A stretch of 64,000 bases of DNA from Sphagnum magellanicum (Eukaryota > Streptophyta > Sphagnopsida > Sphagnales > Sphagnaceae): assembly GCA_021904315.1 (NCBI GenBank), contig CM038913.1, forward strand, positions 7,563,958 to 7,627,957. The letters are read 5' to 3'. The notes under the pieces are model-generated. The model did not search any database, had not been told where the DNA came from, and was given only the letters and a program-made list of their open reading frames with translations. Made by a program: the position numbers and the translations under genes. Each line of letters opens with the position of its first letter. Within the stretch, counting starts at the first letter, position 1. Shown here piece by piece: positions 1 through 11,285 of this stretch.

Positions 1-208
1 TGTACAAGAAACACAGAAGATTAACTCAAAAGCTTAATTACCACCAGCACAAAATGGAGAAAGCGCTAGACAGTCCCTCTTGCATATGCCAATGAACCAC
101 AGTGTAACCAGAGTAGCAGTACCAACATAAACTTTTTAGATCCACCTTGATCGCACTCATCTGATGTGAGTTCAAATGCAAAGGTCGAAATATCACAAGG
201 AGCAAGAA

Positions 209-360
209 GGTCACAACCGCACTCTCTTATCTTTGTGACAGAAAGGGGCCACAAGCACCTCTCTCCTATCTTTGTAATAGAAACTGGTCACAAGTGCTGT
301 CTACCATCTTTTTATAGAAACTGGTCACATGTGCTCTCTCCTATGTTCATAGTAGAAAAA
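209..360. repeat. 38-bp minisatellite in galactosyltransferase intron
   Basis: About four copies of a 37-38 bp unit start near 209, 247, 286 and 323. Each begins GGTCACA or GGCCACA and carries a CTCTC/CTATCTTTGTAATAGAAA-like core. The array lies in the intron that follows the third visible exon. Confidence 0.75.
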
Positions 361-488
361 TTAACAGCGGAGGTTTGCACTTGCACTGCAACTTCTCCAC
401 TCCTTCACCAATTCCATGTGGAGAAAATGTTTTGCAAACCGAACCCTTGTCAAGATGAATGAGGAAAAAACACTCAGCAAATTTTTAC

Positions 489-2343
489 CTGGGCGCAAGT
501 AAATGTCATCATCTGCCTTAACATAAAAATCAGCATCAAAAAGCATGTATGCCGCTTTGAAAAACGCTAATCTGCAACAAACCCAAAACAATCAGATCTC
601 AGGAATTCTCTGCTGTGATGGTCTGCATGTTGACTGCAAAACTAAATCTGCCATCAGCTGCTAACAAAGCCAAGAAAATTTGACACCAACTAAGTTTCTT
701 GGATGTGGCAATTTGGATCCCATGATAGATGCTGGGTATGACATATCTATCTGTGTAGCCAACTGATCAAGAAAAATCATCATGCACTAATTACAATAAC
801 AACAAAAAAGCTTGAAAAGTTTGCATACGTTTTGAGATTGAGGTTTTGGTAGCTCTCATCAATGTCAATACGAATGAAGTCATTGTGTTTTGTTATCTCC
901 TCCTCAAGCGCCCGCATCTTCCAGACGTCAACAGAATGCCCTATGACAAATCTGAAAGCAAGCCCTGTTGCCCTCTCTAGTCTGCACAAATTGTAAACAC
1001 AGAAAAGAGTTCAAAACCAAAGCTGTTGCATTGCAACTTCTGATAGAAACATGAGAACAGAGAACAGGAAGAAGAAGAAGAAGAAGAAGAAGTTACGATT
1101 CTCAAAGATGACAACACTGATGCACAGCAGATTTCACTGTGTTCATGTGGTGAGAAGAAGAGTTTCATGGTTTCTCATTGAAACCAATGAGCATACAAGA
1201 AGCTCCATGCCCACAAGCAAAATGCTCAAATCTATAATCTGTTGGAGTACCCTTCACAACAGTCTTAGATTGTTGAGAAGGGGTACTCTTGCAGGATCTT
1301 CATCTTCACAGTATCACGTGTAAGATTGTGCTTTCGTATAGCAGAAATCTTGGGAAACAAGGTAGTAAGAGTCCTGATGCAGGATTTCAGCAGCAGCAGC
1401 AGAAGAAGAAGGAGCTGAGAAGAATGGCATGTGGTTTTTTCTGAAATGTCCAAGCTCAAATTCATGAGTTTTTTCTGAAAGCTCCAACCTCAAATGCATG
1501 AGTTTTTTCTGAAAGCTCCAAGCTCAAAGTTGCATGAGTTTTTTCTGAAAGCTTCAAGCTCTTGTTCGTTGCAACAAAAACAAGATCCTCAATCTAAGCA
1601 ACATTGTAAAAACTTTTGTTCTTCTACTTGTTGCCAAAGAAGCTTCATGGACACAGCAATCTGCAGTTCCATGCTACAAAGTTCAAGGATTCAAGGATTG
1701 GGAAAAAATGGCAATGGTGGGTGGTGGTCATGGTGATGGCGATGGTGCACCTGAGGATGCCTTCTGGCGTTGAAGGAAACCATGTCTCTCGCAGAGCTTT
1801 CCGACGAAGCCCAGAATCGAAGCCTGTCTGAATCCCCACAACACCCAACACCTTGTGTTTTTTCCTCCTCCTACTGCTGCTGTTCTGTTTTCTGCCTTGT
1901 TCTGTACTAAGCCCAGCACCAGCAGCAAGAAGCTCATCGGTTTCAACAGCAGCAACAACAGTAGCAGACTCATCGTCGTCCTCTTCCTCCTCCTCCTCCC
2001 TCACTTTAGGGTAAGCTTCTCGCCATGTATCCTTCACCTGCCTCTCACAGAGACGCGACAGATTGCGCTCCTCTACGAGATGAATTCCGAAGATGATCAA
2101 GAGCAGGAGAAGGACGACGCTGCTGCATCCTGCAATTAGGGCTAGCTTGCTGCTGTTGTTGCGTGCTGTCGTCCATGGTCCGGAGCGATGGCCACCTCTA
2201 GACGCTAAGAAGAGCTTGTCGTCATCCCACACTACTGTGTTGCTGCTGCTGGGCAACAAGGGTGGCGTGACCTTTCGGTTGGAGATCGCGGCAAATGGCA
2301 TTGCAACAAACCCCCTGAATGTCTTGCGGATCGCGTAGTCCAC
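489..2343 (-). CDS. beta-1,3-galactosyltransferase, 3' end beyond the window
   Basis: Golgi type II glycosyltransferase of the plant GT31 group (B3GALT12-14-like), expected to move galactose from UDP-Gal to glycan acceptors. Three exons are visible: 2343-1751, 981-829 and 571-489, joined at GT-AG sites in matching phase. They encode 276 residues of a family usually about 340-350 long. A single membrane anchor lies at about 67-90. A Glu/Asp- and Ala-rich stem follows. The catalytic domain starts near 164 ([24 protein letters not shown]), continues as [14 protein letters not shown], and reaches the metal-binding DDD at 269-271 in [12 protein letters not shown]. After the donor at 488 no further exon was found in 1-488, so the rest lies upstream of position 1. 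The start is the first Met of the open frame, 66 residues before the anchor. Family assignment is strong; acceptor and linkage are not known from sequence. Confidence 0.87.
1434..1570. repeat. 34-36 bp minisatellite in first intron
   Basis: Four copies start at 1434, 1468, 1502 and 1538. The unit reads GTTTTTTCTGAAAGCTCCAA followed by a short variable part ending in GCATGA. It lies in intron 1 of the galactosyltransferase gene (982-1750), near (GAA)n and (CAG)n tracts at 1063-1091 and 1388-1411. Confidence 0.8.
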
Positions 2344-2466
2344 AACAACTCTACTTCTTCACCAGATATGGCAGATTGCTTGCACCTGTCTACAGATTGC
2401 AAGCTCCTTTTTCCTTGGGTCATGCTCGATCATGGATCATGAATCCTCTGTTCTCAAATCACTCAA

Positions 2467-2731
2467 CAGCAAACCCATCACTGGATTCCTGGGGAAAGAG
2501 CTCTGATGATGATGACTGACTGCTTCTCTCTCGTCTTTCAGGGTTTAGGGTTTCACTCTTGCTTTTTGATCGACAAATTCCTCCTCAATTTCACAAGAAG
2601 AGCCAGTTCTCAAAGCAAACCCATTAGTGGATTCCAAAGGAAAATAAAAAAGAAGAAGCTCTTTTTATGAGGAAAGATTTCTGATGATGATGACTGATTG
2701 CTTCTCTCTCTTCTTTCAGGGTTTAGGGTTT
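2467..2731. repeat. Imperfect tandem duplication carrying telo-box motifs
   Basis: Two blocks repeat in the same order. AGCAAACCCAT..TGGATTCC occurs near 2467 and 2613. TGATGATGATGACTGA, a CT-rich tract and TTTCAGGGTTTAGGGTTT occur at 2503-2554 and 2682-2731. GGTTTAGGGTTT is the reverse of the plant telo-box (AAACCCTAA), a motif known from promoters of growth-related plant genes. It lies upstream of the minus-strand galactosyltransferase gene. A regulatory role is inference. Confidence 0.65.
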
Positions 2732-3085
2732 AGATTGCAAGCCCTTGTTACACAAATCCTTGTGACAATCATATCTTCCTGTAGCAAATCCTTGTTACAA
2801 TCATCTTCTTGTACGTCTTCCTCCTTCCTGGGTTTCCACAATCAGCTTTGGAGGACAAGCAGTTTTGCTGAGCAAAATTTTCTCTCTGCTGCTGCAACAA
2901 CCCAGAAGGGAAACACAACCCAGCAAACACTCCCTTCTCTCAAGCAGAAGAGAGAAGAGAAGCAGCAGTGGCACCAGCAAGAAACAAACAATCTTTCAAG
3001 CCTCCATTTCACTACTCTTTGTTTGACCACATCTCTGGTTTACTGTAGCTGGGCTGACTGCCTCTTCTTCCATAGAAAATCTTTC

Positions 3086-3315
3086 TTCTTGTGGGAATTG
3101 CATGCTCATGGAGATTGGCATTGGAATTGCACATGGTTCTTCTCAAGCTTTTCTATATCTCTTTCTGTTTCTTATTGTGGAATTGAATTGTTCATGAAGG
3201 TTTTGTCATTGGAATCACACATGATCCTTCTCACATGCTGCTTCTGGTTTTTTTTCCCTCTCTGTGTCGTTTCCTGTGGAATTTGGAACTCATCCTGAAG
3301 AATCAATGTCATTGG
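3086..3315. repeat. Three degenerate copies of an 83-97 bp unit
   Basis: Copies begin near 3088, 3171 and 3268. Each has a GTGGAATT core followed by a CATTGGAA(T) core and then a TTCTCA-rich stretch; the last copy is shortened. The copies differ too much to be recent. Confidence 0.5.
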
Positions 3316-3831
3316 AAAGACTAAATGTCAAAGAAGAAAGATACAAAAAGATGAGAGGAGTGGGGTGTGTTTCTCCTCTCCTCTTTTTGGAAAGGAATTC
3401 TTGAGCAAGAAGTGGCTTGAAAATCCATCTGAGTGAATATCTTGTCTTGGAAATCTTTATCAGCTGCTGTTGCTGTTTCAAGCACCCCGACAACATCATC
3501 CCCATGTGACAGAAGAGAAAATTCACATTCAAAGGCTAAATCAGACTTACTCCTTGAAGAAGAGAACAAAACTGGTTGAATCCAGTTGATAAAATTGATA
3601 CATACATGAAATGAAGTACATGACGTTGTTTGAACTGTTCTACAAAATTGTGAAATCCTACCTATGTGAATTGGCTTCTTGTTTGTGGTTTGCAGCACAA
3701 ATCAGCAAGAAACAGAATGCACTTTTCTAATCTTGGGTTTGGTTTCTGAACAATTGTAGCTGGGAGTTCTTTTTGTGGGAGCACTTGTTGTTGGGTGCTG
3801 CTGTGATCATCATCAAAGATGTGCGTCATGG

Positions 3832-5364
3832 TCAAAGGGATGGTAAGCTCATCATGTTGGAGAGATGGTGGTTGTTGTTGTTGCTCCATCTGACAGAAGG
3901 TGGGGGGCTTTCTTGAGAAACATCAGAAGTGAGGTTCTCAGCTTCTCCCTCTTGATCAGGAGGTATCCACCAAACCCGCACATCACAATCCATACTCCCA
4001 CTGTAAACCATGAATCCCATTCTTGTTGTGTCTGCAGATGTACACAAAGTTTTCACTGGTCCCTTGTGTCCTTGCAGCAATGACACACAGGAATGCAACC
4101 CATCTGTGGCTCCTCTTCTCCATATGCGAATTGTCTTGTCAGCTGATCCACTTATCAACAAATCAGCAATGGTGCTCAAGCACAAAACAGCAAGGCGATG
4201 ACCTCTGAGTAAACCTGCAGGAACCACATGTTTGTGTCCTCCTCTGAGCTCCAAACGCTTCCAAACTGTGATAGTTTTGTTGCTTGCTCCTGAGTACAAG
4301 ATTTCAGCATCAGGGCTTAGAGCTAGGGCATTGACTGGAGATTTCTTTGCCTCCTTCAGAGTGGTGATCAGTGTATGGGCTGCTGGAAGATTTGAATAAT
4401 GTCTTTGCCATACCTTGATTGTGGCATCTGCTGAACCGCTGTACAGCAAACCTCGTTTCTGATCAACTGCAAGGGCATTAACTGCATCAATGTGGGAGGT
4501 AAGAGATTCCAGACACTTGAAATCAGAGAGACGCCATACCTTGATGCTCTTGTCCCATGATCCAGAGTACAGAACATCAGTGCCTACAGCCAAGACTGAA
4601 ATGACATCATGATGGTCTGTCCACAAGGCCTTCTCACGCTGCCTCCACACCTGCAGCAACAAATGTTCATTCCCTTTGTTCAGAATCCATGGTTAAATTG
4701 GTTTTCAAATCCCTTCTTGGAAGAGGAGGTAAATTCAGTCTCAAGAGAGAATTGAGTGCTTCTCACAATTGCAGAAGGACTTGATTGTGGAGTAATGATC
4801 TTCAAAGAATCCCAAGCAGGAGTAGAGGAAAAATGGGTTGGGGACCAACTGATAGAGAGTTTTGAGGATGAGCTACAGCACTGCACTGACCTGAACATAG
4901 TTGTTGTTGGGGGTCAAGAAGTTGATGAGGAAGGCTTTCATGGATGGTATGGAGATGACAAGCTGGTGAAGCCTATTAGATTCACCCTTTGATTTTCTCC
5001 ACACTCTGATCTTGCAATCCTGATGAGCACTGATCACTTTGTCATCCACCACCACCAAGGACTTCACCGATCCTTCTCCAGATCCAAATCTCTTTGCCTT
5101 TCTGAACTGAGGATTATTCTTCCATGCTTGGATGTCACCACGGTCTGAGCCAGAGTAGAGCATGTCACCTGCAAGTGCCAAGGATATCACATTGCCTTCA
5201 TGACCATGCAAAATGGCCAGGCATCTGTGCTCCTCTGCAGCATGATCGGCATTGCTGCTTCGCATGGAGCTGCAGTTGCTGCTGCTTGATTGAGAGTCAC
5301 TGCCACTGATCATCTCAGAGCCAATGCTCCCTGCTGTTTCTAGCATGAAACCCATGTACTGCAA
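3832..5364 (-). CDS. WD40-repeat protein, JINGUBANG family
   Basis: Two exons, 5364-4891 and 4650-3832, with a 240-bp GT-AG intron in phase 0, give 430 residues. A Ser-rich N-terminus (about 1-45) precedes a seven-bladed WD40 propeller. Visible repeats include GHEGNVISLALAGDMLYSGS, VISAHQDCKIRVW, VLYSGSWDKSIKVW, LLYSGSADATIKVW, ILYSGASNKTITVW, LLISGSADKTIRIW and MVYSGSMDCDVRVW. The linker HQLVISIPSMKAFL..NYVQ and the exon-2 stretch ALWTDHHDVIS are typical of plant JINGUBANG-like proteins; the Arabidopsis namesake restrains pollen germination. The propeller is a protein-binding scaffold with no catalytic residues expected. A short Asn/His-rich tail follows the last blade. Met1, Met4 and Met7 are all possible starts; the first is used. 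The family call is strong; a pollen role is not shown. Confidence 0.88.
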
Positions 5365-6830
5365 TTTGGCTATGGAGAGCTTCTTCTATCAGAGGTATCA
5401 AGACAGTCTCTAGAGGAATCAGGTGGTACTACTACTGCAAATGGAACCTCCTCCTTCCTGGGTCTAAAGCTCCTTGCAGAGTCAACAACAATTGAGAGAG
5501 CCAAGATTTTCTGCTGCAATGTTGTTCACCAGAGAACAACAAAGCCACCTTCCTCATAAAACTACCATCAAAACAATGTCAGACTTGTCTGACAAACCTC
5601 AATTGCGAAAAAAAACAGAACAAGAACAAGAACAAGAACAAAGCTTTGCACAAAGAACAATGTGGTTCTTGCTCATGAGAGACGACGACAACAACAAAGC
5701 TTGAAAAAGAAGGCACAAAGAAGCTTGATCATCAACAGAGAAGACTAAAACTCTTTTGCAATGAAAGAGCAGCAAATTGTAAACTCCCCGGATCATGAAT
5801 CAAAAATCCTCCAACATTTTCAGAAGCTTCCTTTACACACACTCTGAAACAGAAACAGGCTGCAAGAAAGCCTTGAAAACAACAACAATACCCATCCACT
5901 ATGGATTGAAGATAGACTAAAAAAAATAACCCCAGAAGCTGCACTCTTGATACTAATACTAAAGACTAAAAGGTGAAAAAGAGACTGCTGCTGGATGCTG
6001 CTGCTGCTGGATGCTGCCATCAAATGTTTATGGCATAGTTTGCTACATATAGCAATTGGGTTCAACCACAAAAGCTTGGGAGGAAAAAAAATTGCACCAC
6101 TGTTGCTCAACAAGCTCCAACAACAAACAACAACAACAACAACAACAATGGTACCAGAATAGTACTGACAACCCACTAGCAGCAACAACAGTTGATCAGT
6201 GGCAGCAATGGGAAAGCAAGAAAAGGAGGGCAAAATGTAGTACATACTACAAAAGCGAATCCCAGAGAAACAATAAACAAACCCAAACCTCAAATTCCTC
6301 ACAAAAACAAACATAAAACAAACCCAAGATTTTGCTCCTTTTGATCTAATTTTTTCTCCACAATCTTTCTGGTTTCCATCCCCAATTAATAACATTCCTG
6401 GGGAAATCAATCAACAAACAAACAAACAAACAATGTTCAAACCCACAATTTGAAACTTTCGTGTTTTCTGCTGATCTGATGACTACTCCTACTACTACTA
6501 CCACTACTACTCCTCCAAGTAACAATCTCTCTGCCACTGCAACCAAGAGTTCCTCTGGAGAAAAACAACAACAACAACAAACCCAAAATTGAATTTGGCT
6601 GCTTCTGATCTAACTACTTCAGAATTCATCTCTGTGGTTTTGAATCTGCAACAACAATTCCTGAGAAGAAGAAGAACAACAACAACAACAAAAATAAAAT
6701 CTCTTTTCTTTTTCTTTTTTTTGGGTGTGGATTTCATCATTCCTTCACCCATTTGTTCGTTGATTGTGTTCATTTCATTCATTTTGTTGGAATTTTTTTT
6801 TTAATTTTAAAAAATTAAGAGGGGAAAAAA
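5365..6830. promoter_or_regulatory. Probable 5' leader and promoter region of the WD40 gene
   Basis: Sequence upstream of the minus-strand WD40 gene. On the plus strand it is full of CAA, GAACAA and CTA/CTG triplet runs (about 5617-5640, 6121-6149, 6482-6515), so the minus strand reads as TTG/TTC-rich, like a plant 5' leader. Open frames here are triplet-repeat artefacts. No TATA box or leader intron could be placed with confidence. Confidence 0.4.
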
Positions 6831-6878
6831 GAAAATGTTAGGTTTTGATGAGATTCTGAAAATTCTGAAAATTCTGTT

Positions 6879-6902
6879 GTGTGTGTGTGTGTGTGTGTGT
6901 GT
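6879..6902. repeat. (GT)12 microsatellite
   Basis: Uninterrupted GT dinucleotides, followed by TATATAG. It marks the change from triplet-rich gene flank to AT-rich spacer. Confidence 0.95.
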
Positions 6903-7820
6903 ATATAGTGAGGTTGCTTTCTAAAAATACAAACGGCAAAAATTAGGATTAGGTTTTATGATTAGGATTAGGATTTCAAAAAATGAATTCGTTTTTTAAA
7001 TTTATATATATATATATTTCTTTTTGATATATATTTTTTTTTCAGTTTTTTTTTTAAAACAATAATTACAGTATTAGTTAGAATGGAGATCTAATAAATT
7101 ATTATACACATGTAGAAATTATTTTGAAGGAAAATTATACTTTTAAAAATAATAACATTTATTGTAATAGCTCATAACTAACTTTAATGAGTGAAGTAAT
7201 AATATGAATAATAAAAATAAAATAGTTAACCTTGGCTACCAACTAGCTACAATAATAATTGAATTAATTGTTATTGCCATTATTAAATATTTACATTTAT
7301 ATTTATTATTTATTATAAAATGAAAATAATTATGGGAATAATTATAATAAAATAGTTAGCCTAGGATAGGTTTTAATTATATTATTAGATATACAAAAAC
7401 TAGTACTCAATACTTATAATTAATAGTTAATAATTATTAAATACTGAATATTTCAGTTATTATATTAATTTATTTGGTTAAAATTTTATTATTTATTAAT
7501 ATTTAGGTAATTACTTCAATATTAGCCAATTACTAGTTAATTAAATTGGTTGATAGGTTATTATACTTTATATATATAATTAAATATTATTACTATATAT
7601 CTAGCTAATAAATTAAGTAATATTTAATAATAACTAATAATATAATTAATTCAATAATCATAAGATATTGATGATTATTACTATAAATAATTAATTAGTT
7701 GGATAGTTTATAAAGTGAATTAGTTAGTTTCTAGTTTAGTTGTTAATTAACTAATTAGACGAAAAAAATTAAACTTGTAATTAATTAATTAATTAATTAA
7801 TTATCATTTACCTATTTAAT

Positions 7821-7979
7821 TATATACTTTTCAAGATGAGAATGAAAGCCAAAACATATGGGATATTTTTTTTTAATTACAAGTCATTTATGATTAAACA
7901 TTTTTAGTTGCAAATGATTTACAACTAAAAATTTTATCCCATATGTTTTGGCTTTCATTCTCATCTTGAAAAGTATATA
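7821..7979. repeat. Perfect 45-bp inverted repeat with 69-bp spacer
   Basis: The arm at 7821-7865 (starts TATATACTTTTCAAGATGAG) is the exact reverse complement of 7935-7979. The 69-bp spacer is itself partly self-complementary around TCATTT and ACAACTAAAAA, so the whole 159 bp could fold as one long hairpin. No coding capacity. It looks like a foldback or MITE-type element, or the source of a hairpin transcript. Confidence 0.9.
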
Positions 7980-8085
7980 AACAAGGTGTTTTGTCTCACA
8001 TTTTCATATTTAAGAAGATGGGCATATGGGATGAGTCAATAAAAATGACTTAACCCAAAATAAAATATAAATATTCATGTACTTA

Positions 8086-8262
8086 CACCTAACTACTTAC
8101 TTCCCTAGTTTACTTACCTACTTTTTTACCTACTTACCTACTTAAGTAGGTATTTGGCCTAGGTAGTAAATAGGTCCTATTTAGATAAATGTTTTGCCTA
8201 AGTGGGTAAGTAGGTATATAGGTAGGTAGGTACCTAGTTCAACCTACATACCTAAATATTGA
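8086..8262. repeat. TACCTACT-rich palindromic tract
   Basis: Runs of CCTACTTA/TACCTACT on the left half and AGTAGGTA/GGTAGGTA on the right half meet near ACTTAAGTAGGT and GGCCTAGG. The two halves are largely complementary, so the tract could form a cruciform. Confidence 0.7.
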
Positions 8263-8449
8263 TTAAAATTTAATTTGGAAAAATTCAATTAATATGCCAT
8301 GTGGCAAATTTCTATTGCACCATGTGTCACAATGTAAACCATCCAAACATAAAAATTAAATGTCTTAGATTATTTCAAAATAATAATGAAATAAATTTAA
8401 TTATTTAAAAGTTGGGACACATGGCAACACATAACTGGTTCCCATTGTT

Positions 8450-8676
8450 CACTAAAAAAGTCACATCTTAATTACGAGCGACAATACATATATGACTAAT
8501 CAAAGGATGAACGCGTATTTCGTTGATTTTTTCTTTCATCCAAAATTTGTTGTCATTTACGACTACTGTTAATGCGACTTATCCAACGCAACTATTGAGA
8601 TTTTAATTACAAATGTCACCTGTAATTAAAAATTAGTCACATGAACCAATTGCAAAATGGCCATTTTCTACTAGTG
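8450..8676. mobile_element. Fragment with a CACTA-transposon-like terminus
   Basis: The right edge reads CCATTTTCTACTAGTG, whose reverse complement CACTAGTAGAAAATGG matches the usual terminal motif of plant CACTA elements. Short repeats of AATTAC and GTCAC type precede it, as in CACTA subterminal regions. A weak partner CACTAAAAAAGTCAC starts at 8450, but no matching 3-bp target duplication was seen, so the left edge is a guess. Confidence 0.4.
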
Positions 8677-10135
8677 AATGAATCTTGGTTAGGAACATGG
8701 TGAGAGGAGACACAAAACAAGAAATAACATATGTGATTCAAACAATAGGCAAAGGTCTTCACCTGCTTAAGATAAAACAAAAGCAATGTCTTAAGCTACT
8801 CTAATGCCTAACAACCACACCATTAAGATAACCATAAAGCAAAAACCACACCTCATTATTCATATTTATGAAAAACAGAAAAATCTCCACAAGAATGATT
8901 GTCGTCATAACCTTTGTGAGGTTGCGCACAAAATACCAAACCATCATTTTCATCATGAATAGCAATGGAGACAAGCTACCATAATTACCCACTGACTTCA
9001 TCAATAGTTCCCAATGACAAATGATGGGTGTAAATTACTATATAATAAACCTATTTGAAATAGAAGCAAAACCATTGTACAAAATATGCATCATCCTAAG
9101 TTTCTGTTACATTTGCTTCAGGTACCATATAGAGAATTTATGAGTCTCTTTAAAATAGTCAACCACAAACTTCATAATGCCCTTGTCATCAATAGGGAAT
9201 CTGCATACAAAGTTAAAAGGTATATTATTACACAAGGATTTATGGGTTCACAACCCAACAACAATACCCAACAAAACTACAAATTAAAAATATATATATA
9301 TCATTAAAGCAAAGAGAAGATGCATACTACAACTCCTCTATTGACTACTTGGTAATATTTGTAATATAGTATTTCCGCCACATGCTTCCACGATGGGTCA
9401 CTTCAACTTTCAAACCACGTAATGTTTTTTTGATATGCACCAAATCACGAAAGGACATAAACAACAACACCACACCAAAGACATTTGTTTAAACTTCACA
9501 AGCAGTCATATACAATTCAAACTTTGGCATACAGACATTACATAAGTAATCATTTACAATGCAAAAGAAGTTGAGGCAATAACTTGTTCAAAAAAACTTC
9601 AATAGTTCAACTCCACAAAACCAACATGATAGAGAATATCTTCCCCTACAACCACAAGCAACTTTTACATAGGTATATTTTGCATTTAAGCAATGTGTTG
9701 TTATCTTGGGAATCACCTATCCCGAGACCATTTTCAGCCCAGGGTGTTATTTACTTTAAGGTGCTTAATTTCAGGGTTATAATAAGGAGGTATCTAGTGT
9801 GACCATTGTATAAAAGTCACAACAAGAAATTTTTGATAAGCTTCCACACTAAGAACATACCTTGTTTTGATTAGAATTAAACAAGGGGCCAAGTACATGC
9901 TTGTTGAACAAAATTTAAACAAATTCCAAAACAAGCTTTAACTTTATGAATGTAGCTAATGACATGTTTGAAAAAACCCACAAAGCATGAAAATGGATAA
10001 TCCCAATTGCTTTTCTAGTGCTAATATGAAAAAGTAATATGTGACAACATGTTACTCCCCACAATAGTACCAAAAAAATCAATAATCAATCACACACATT
10101 CAACAAGCATGAATAATTAAACCCAAATTGAAAAA

Positions 10136-10151
10136 GGGGGGGGGGGGGGGG
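10136..10151 (+). repeat. G16 homopolymer
   Basis: Sixteen consecutive G in an otherwise AT-rich region, preceded by A5. Its length may be unstable and could also reflect assembly slippage. Confidence 0.9.
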
Positions 10152-11217
10152 TGTGAACACCATGGCTCCTACCAATGTTGAAGGACAAGCCCATTTGAGT
10201 TGGGTATATACTTTGATAAAAGCCCCACTAGCTTTCCAAGCCCATCACTGAGGAAGTATTGTCAAACCAAGATTAAGTGAGTAAAATGGACGCCCTATTG
10301 GTGTATACCTACACAACAACAAAAGAATTAAAGCAACCAAAATAATTAACTGCACCACCAATAGTCACAAAGTAATGTTTGTTTAATGCTTGTTGTCTTA
10401 AGAAGAAACTTCAGCTTTTTTTAGTTTCTCAATGATATAGCATAACAATTTGTTAGAAAATTTAAATGGTACCCACAAAATCATGTCCTATGCAAAGCAA
10501 ATCAAAGAACTATCAATAAAAGGTGGGTAACAATAATTACTAATATGTAGGAAGCTCCCAAAGCACGATATCCAAAACTTGCAAAGCTTCTTATGGCATA
10601 TTAACTTGGGCACCTACTAAAAACCTATTTAAGGTGATGCAAGTTTGGATGCGAGGCAAATTTGATCACCACCTTGAATAACTGTTCCTTTCTAGCTTTA
10701 TATATCACAGACAATTTTTTAACATGGGTACAACATATGCACATATGTCTATCTACAAAAATTCAAAACTCAAACTCTTTCATGGAGGCAACTGATAAAG
10801 GATTATTCACCACAAGAATCCCTATAATTTGCTCACTTGCAAGTTGCATTGTATTTTTATTTCCCAAAATGAAGGTTTACTTAACCTTTCCTTTTGAAGC
10901 TTTTGAAACAAAACATTATACTTTTCCAGCTTCCTTAATGTTAGATGTTGATCTCCTCCACTTAAGTAGAAGTCTATAGTTTATGTTGTCGTACTTTCCC
11001 CAGAAATGTGTGTTATCTGCATTTTCACCTCCAACAATTGCTTCATTTGATCCTCTTTCTTATGTCGCAATGCTTCCAACTAAAGTCTTATAATAACTAA
11101 TTATTTTTTCAAAGTCCATGTGTGCTTATCCTACAATCTCAACATTGATGTAAAATTCTTCAAACATACTCACAATAAAAAATATCAATTGAAAACACTA
11201 AACCTTAAATAGCTTGA

Positions 11218-11285
11218 AGGGGATTTGAACTCCAACCCTAAAAAGGTGCTGCCCACTGCAACTCAAGCCCTACTTGCACCCAAAA
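11218..11285 (-). mobile_element. Possible tRNA-derived SINE head
   Basis: On the minus strand a B-box-like GTTGGAGTTCAAATCCCC follows an A-box-like TTGAGTTGCAGTGGGCAGC at roughly tRNA spacing. No cloverleaf or CCA-proximal stem can be drawn, so it is not a tRNA gene. It resembles the internal promoter of plant SINEs. A tail or second copy was not found. Confidence 0.25.

Larger units (their letters stand above)
2344..3831. other. Spacer between two minus-strand genes
   Basis: This stretch should hold the 3' UTR of the WD40 gene and the promoter and 5' UTR of the galactosyltransferase gene, both on the minus strand. It is rich in CTT/CTTCTC pyrimidine tracts and internal duplications. A plus-strand open frame at 2684-3298 (204 codons) is Cys-, Ser- and Phe-rich, matches no family I know, and is made largely of the repeats listed here. 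No gene is called. Confidence 0.6.
6905..11200. other. AT-rich spacer without a recognisable gene
   Basis: Dominated by A/T tracts and TTAA/ATTA repeats up to about 7,800, then mixed low-GC sequence. Open frames are short and match no family I know. It holds the 45-bp inverted repeat, the TACC-rich palindromic tract, the CACTA-like end and a G16 homopolymer listed separately. Confidence 0.7.

Noticed and set aside
1..488. Fourth exon of the galactosyltransferase
   Set aside because: No minus-strand frame continues the conserved region after the DDD motif; the sequence is intron with a minisatellite.
2684..3298. 204-codon plus-strand open frame between the two minus-strand genes
   Set aside because: Cys/Ser/Phe-rich, made of repeated CT-rich sequence, no family motif; more likely leader or flank sequence.
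11218..11285. tRNA gene on the minus strand
   Set aside because: B-box-like word present, but acceptor and anticodon stems do not form; kept only as a possible SINE head.
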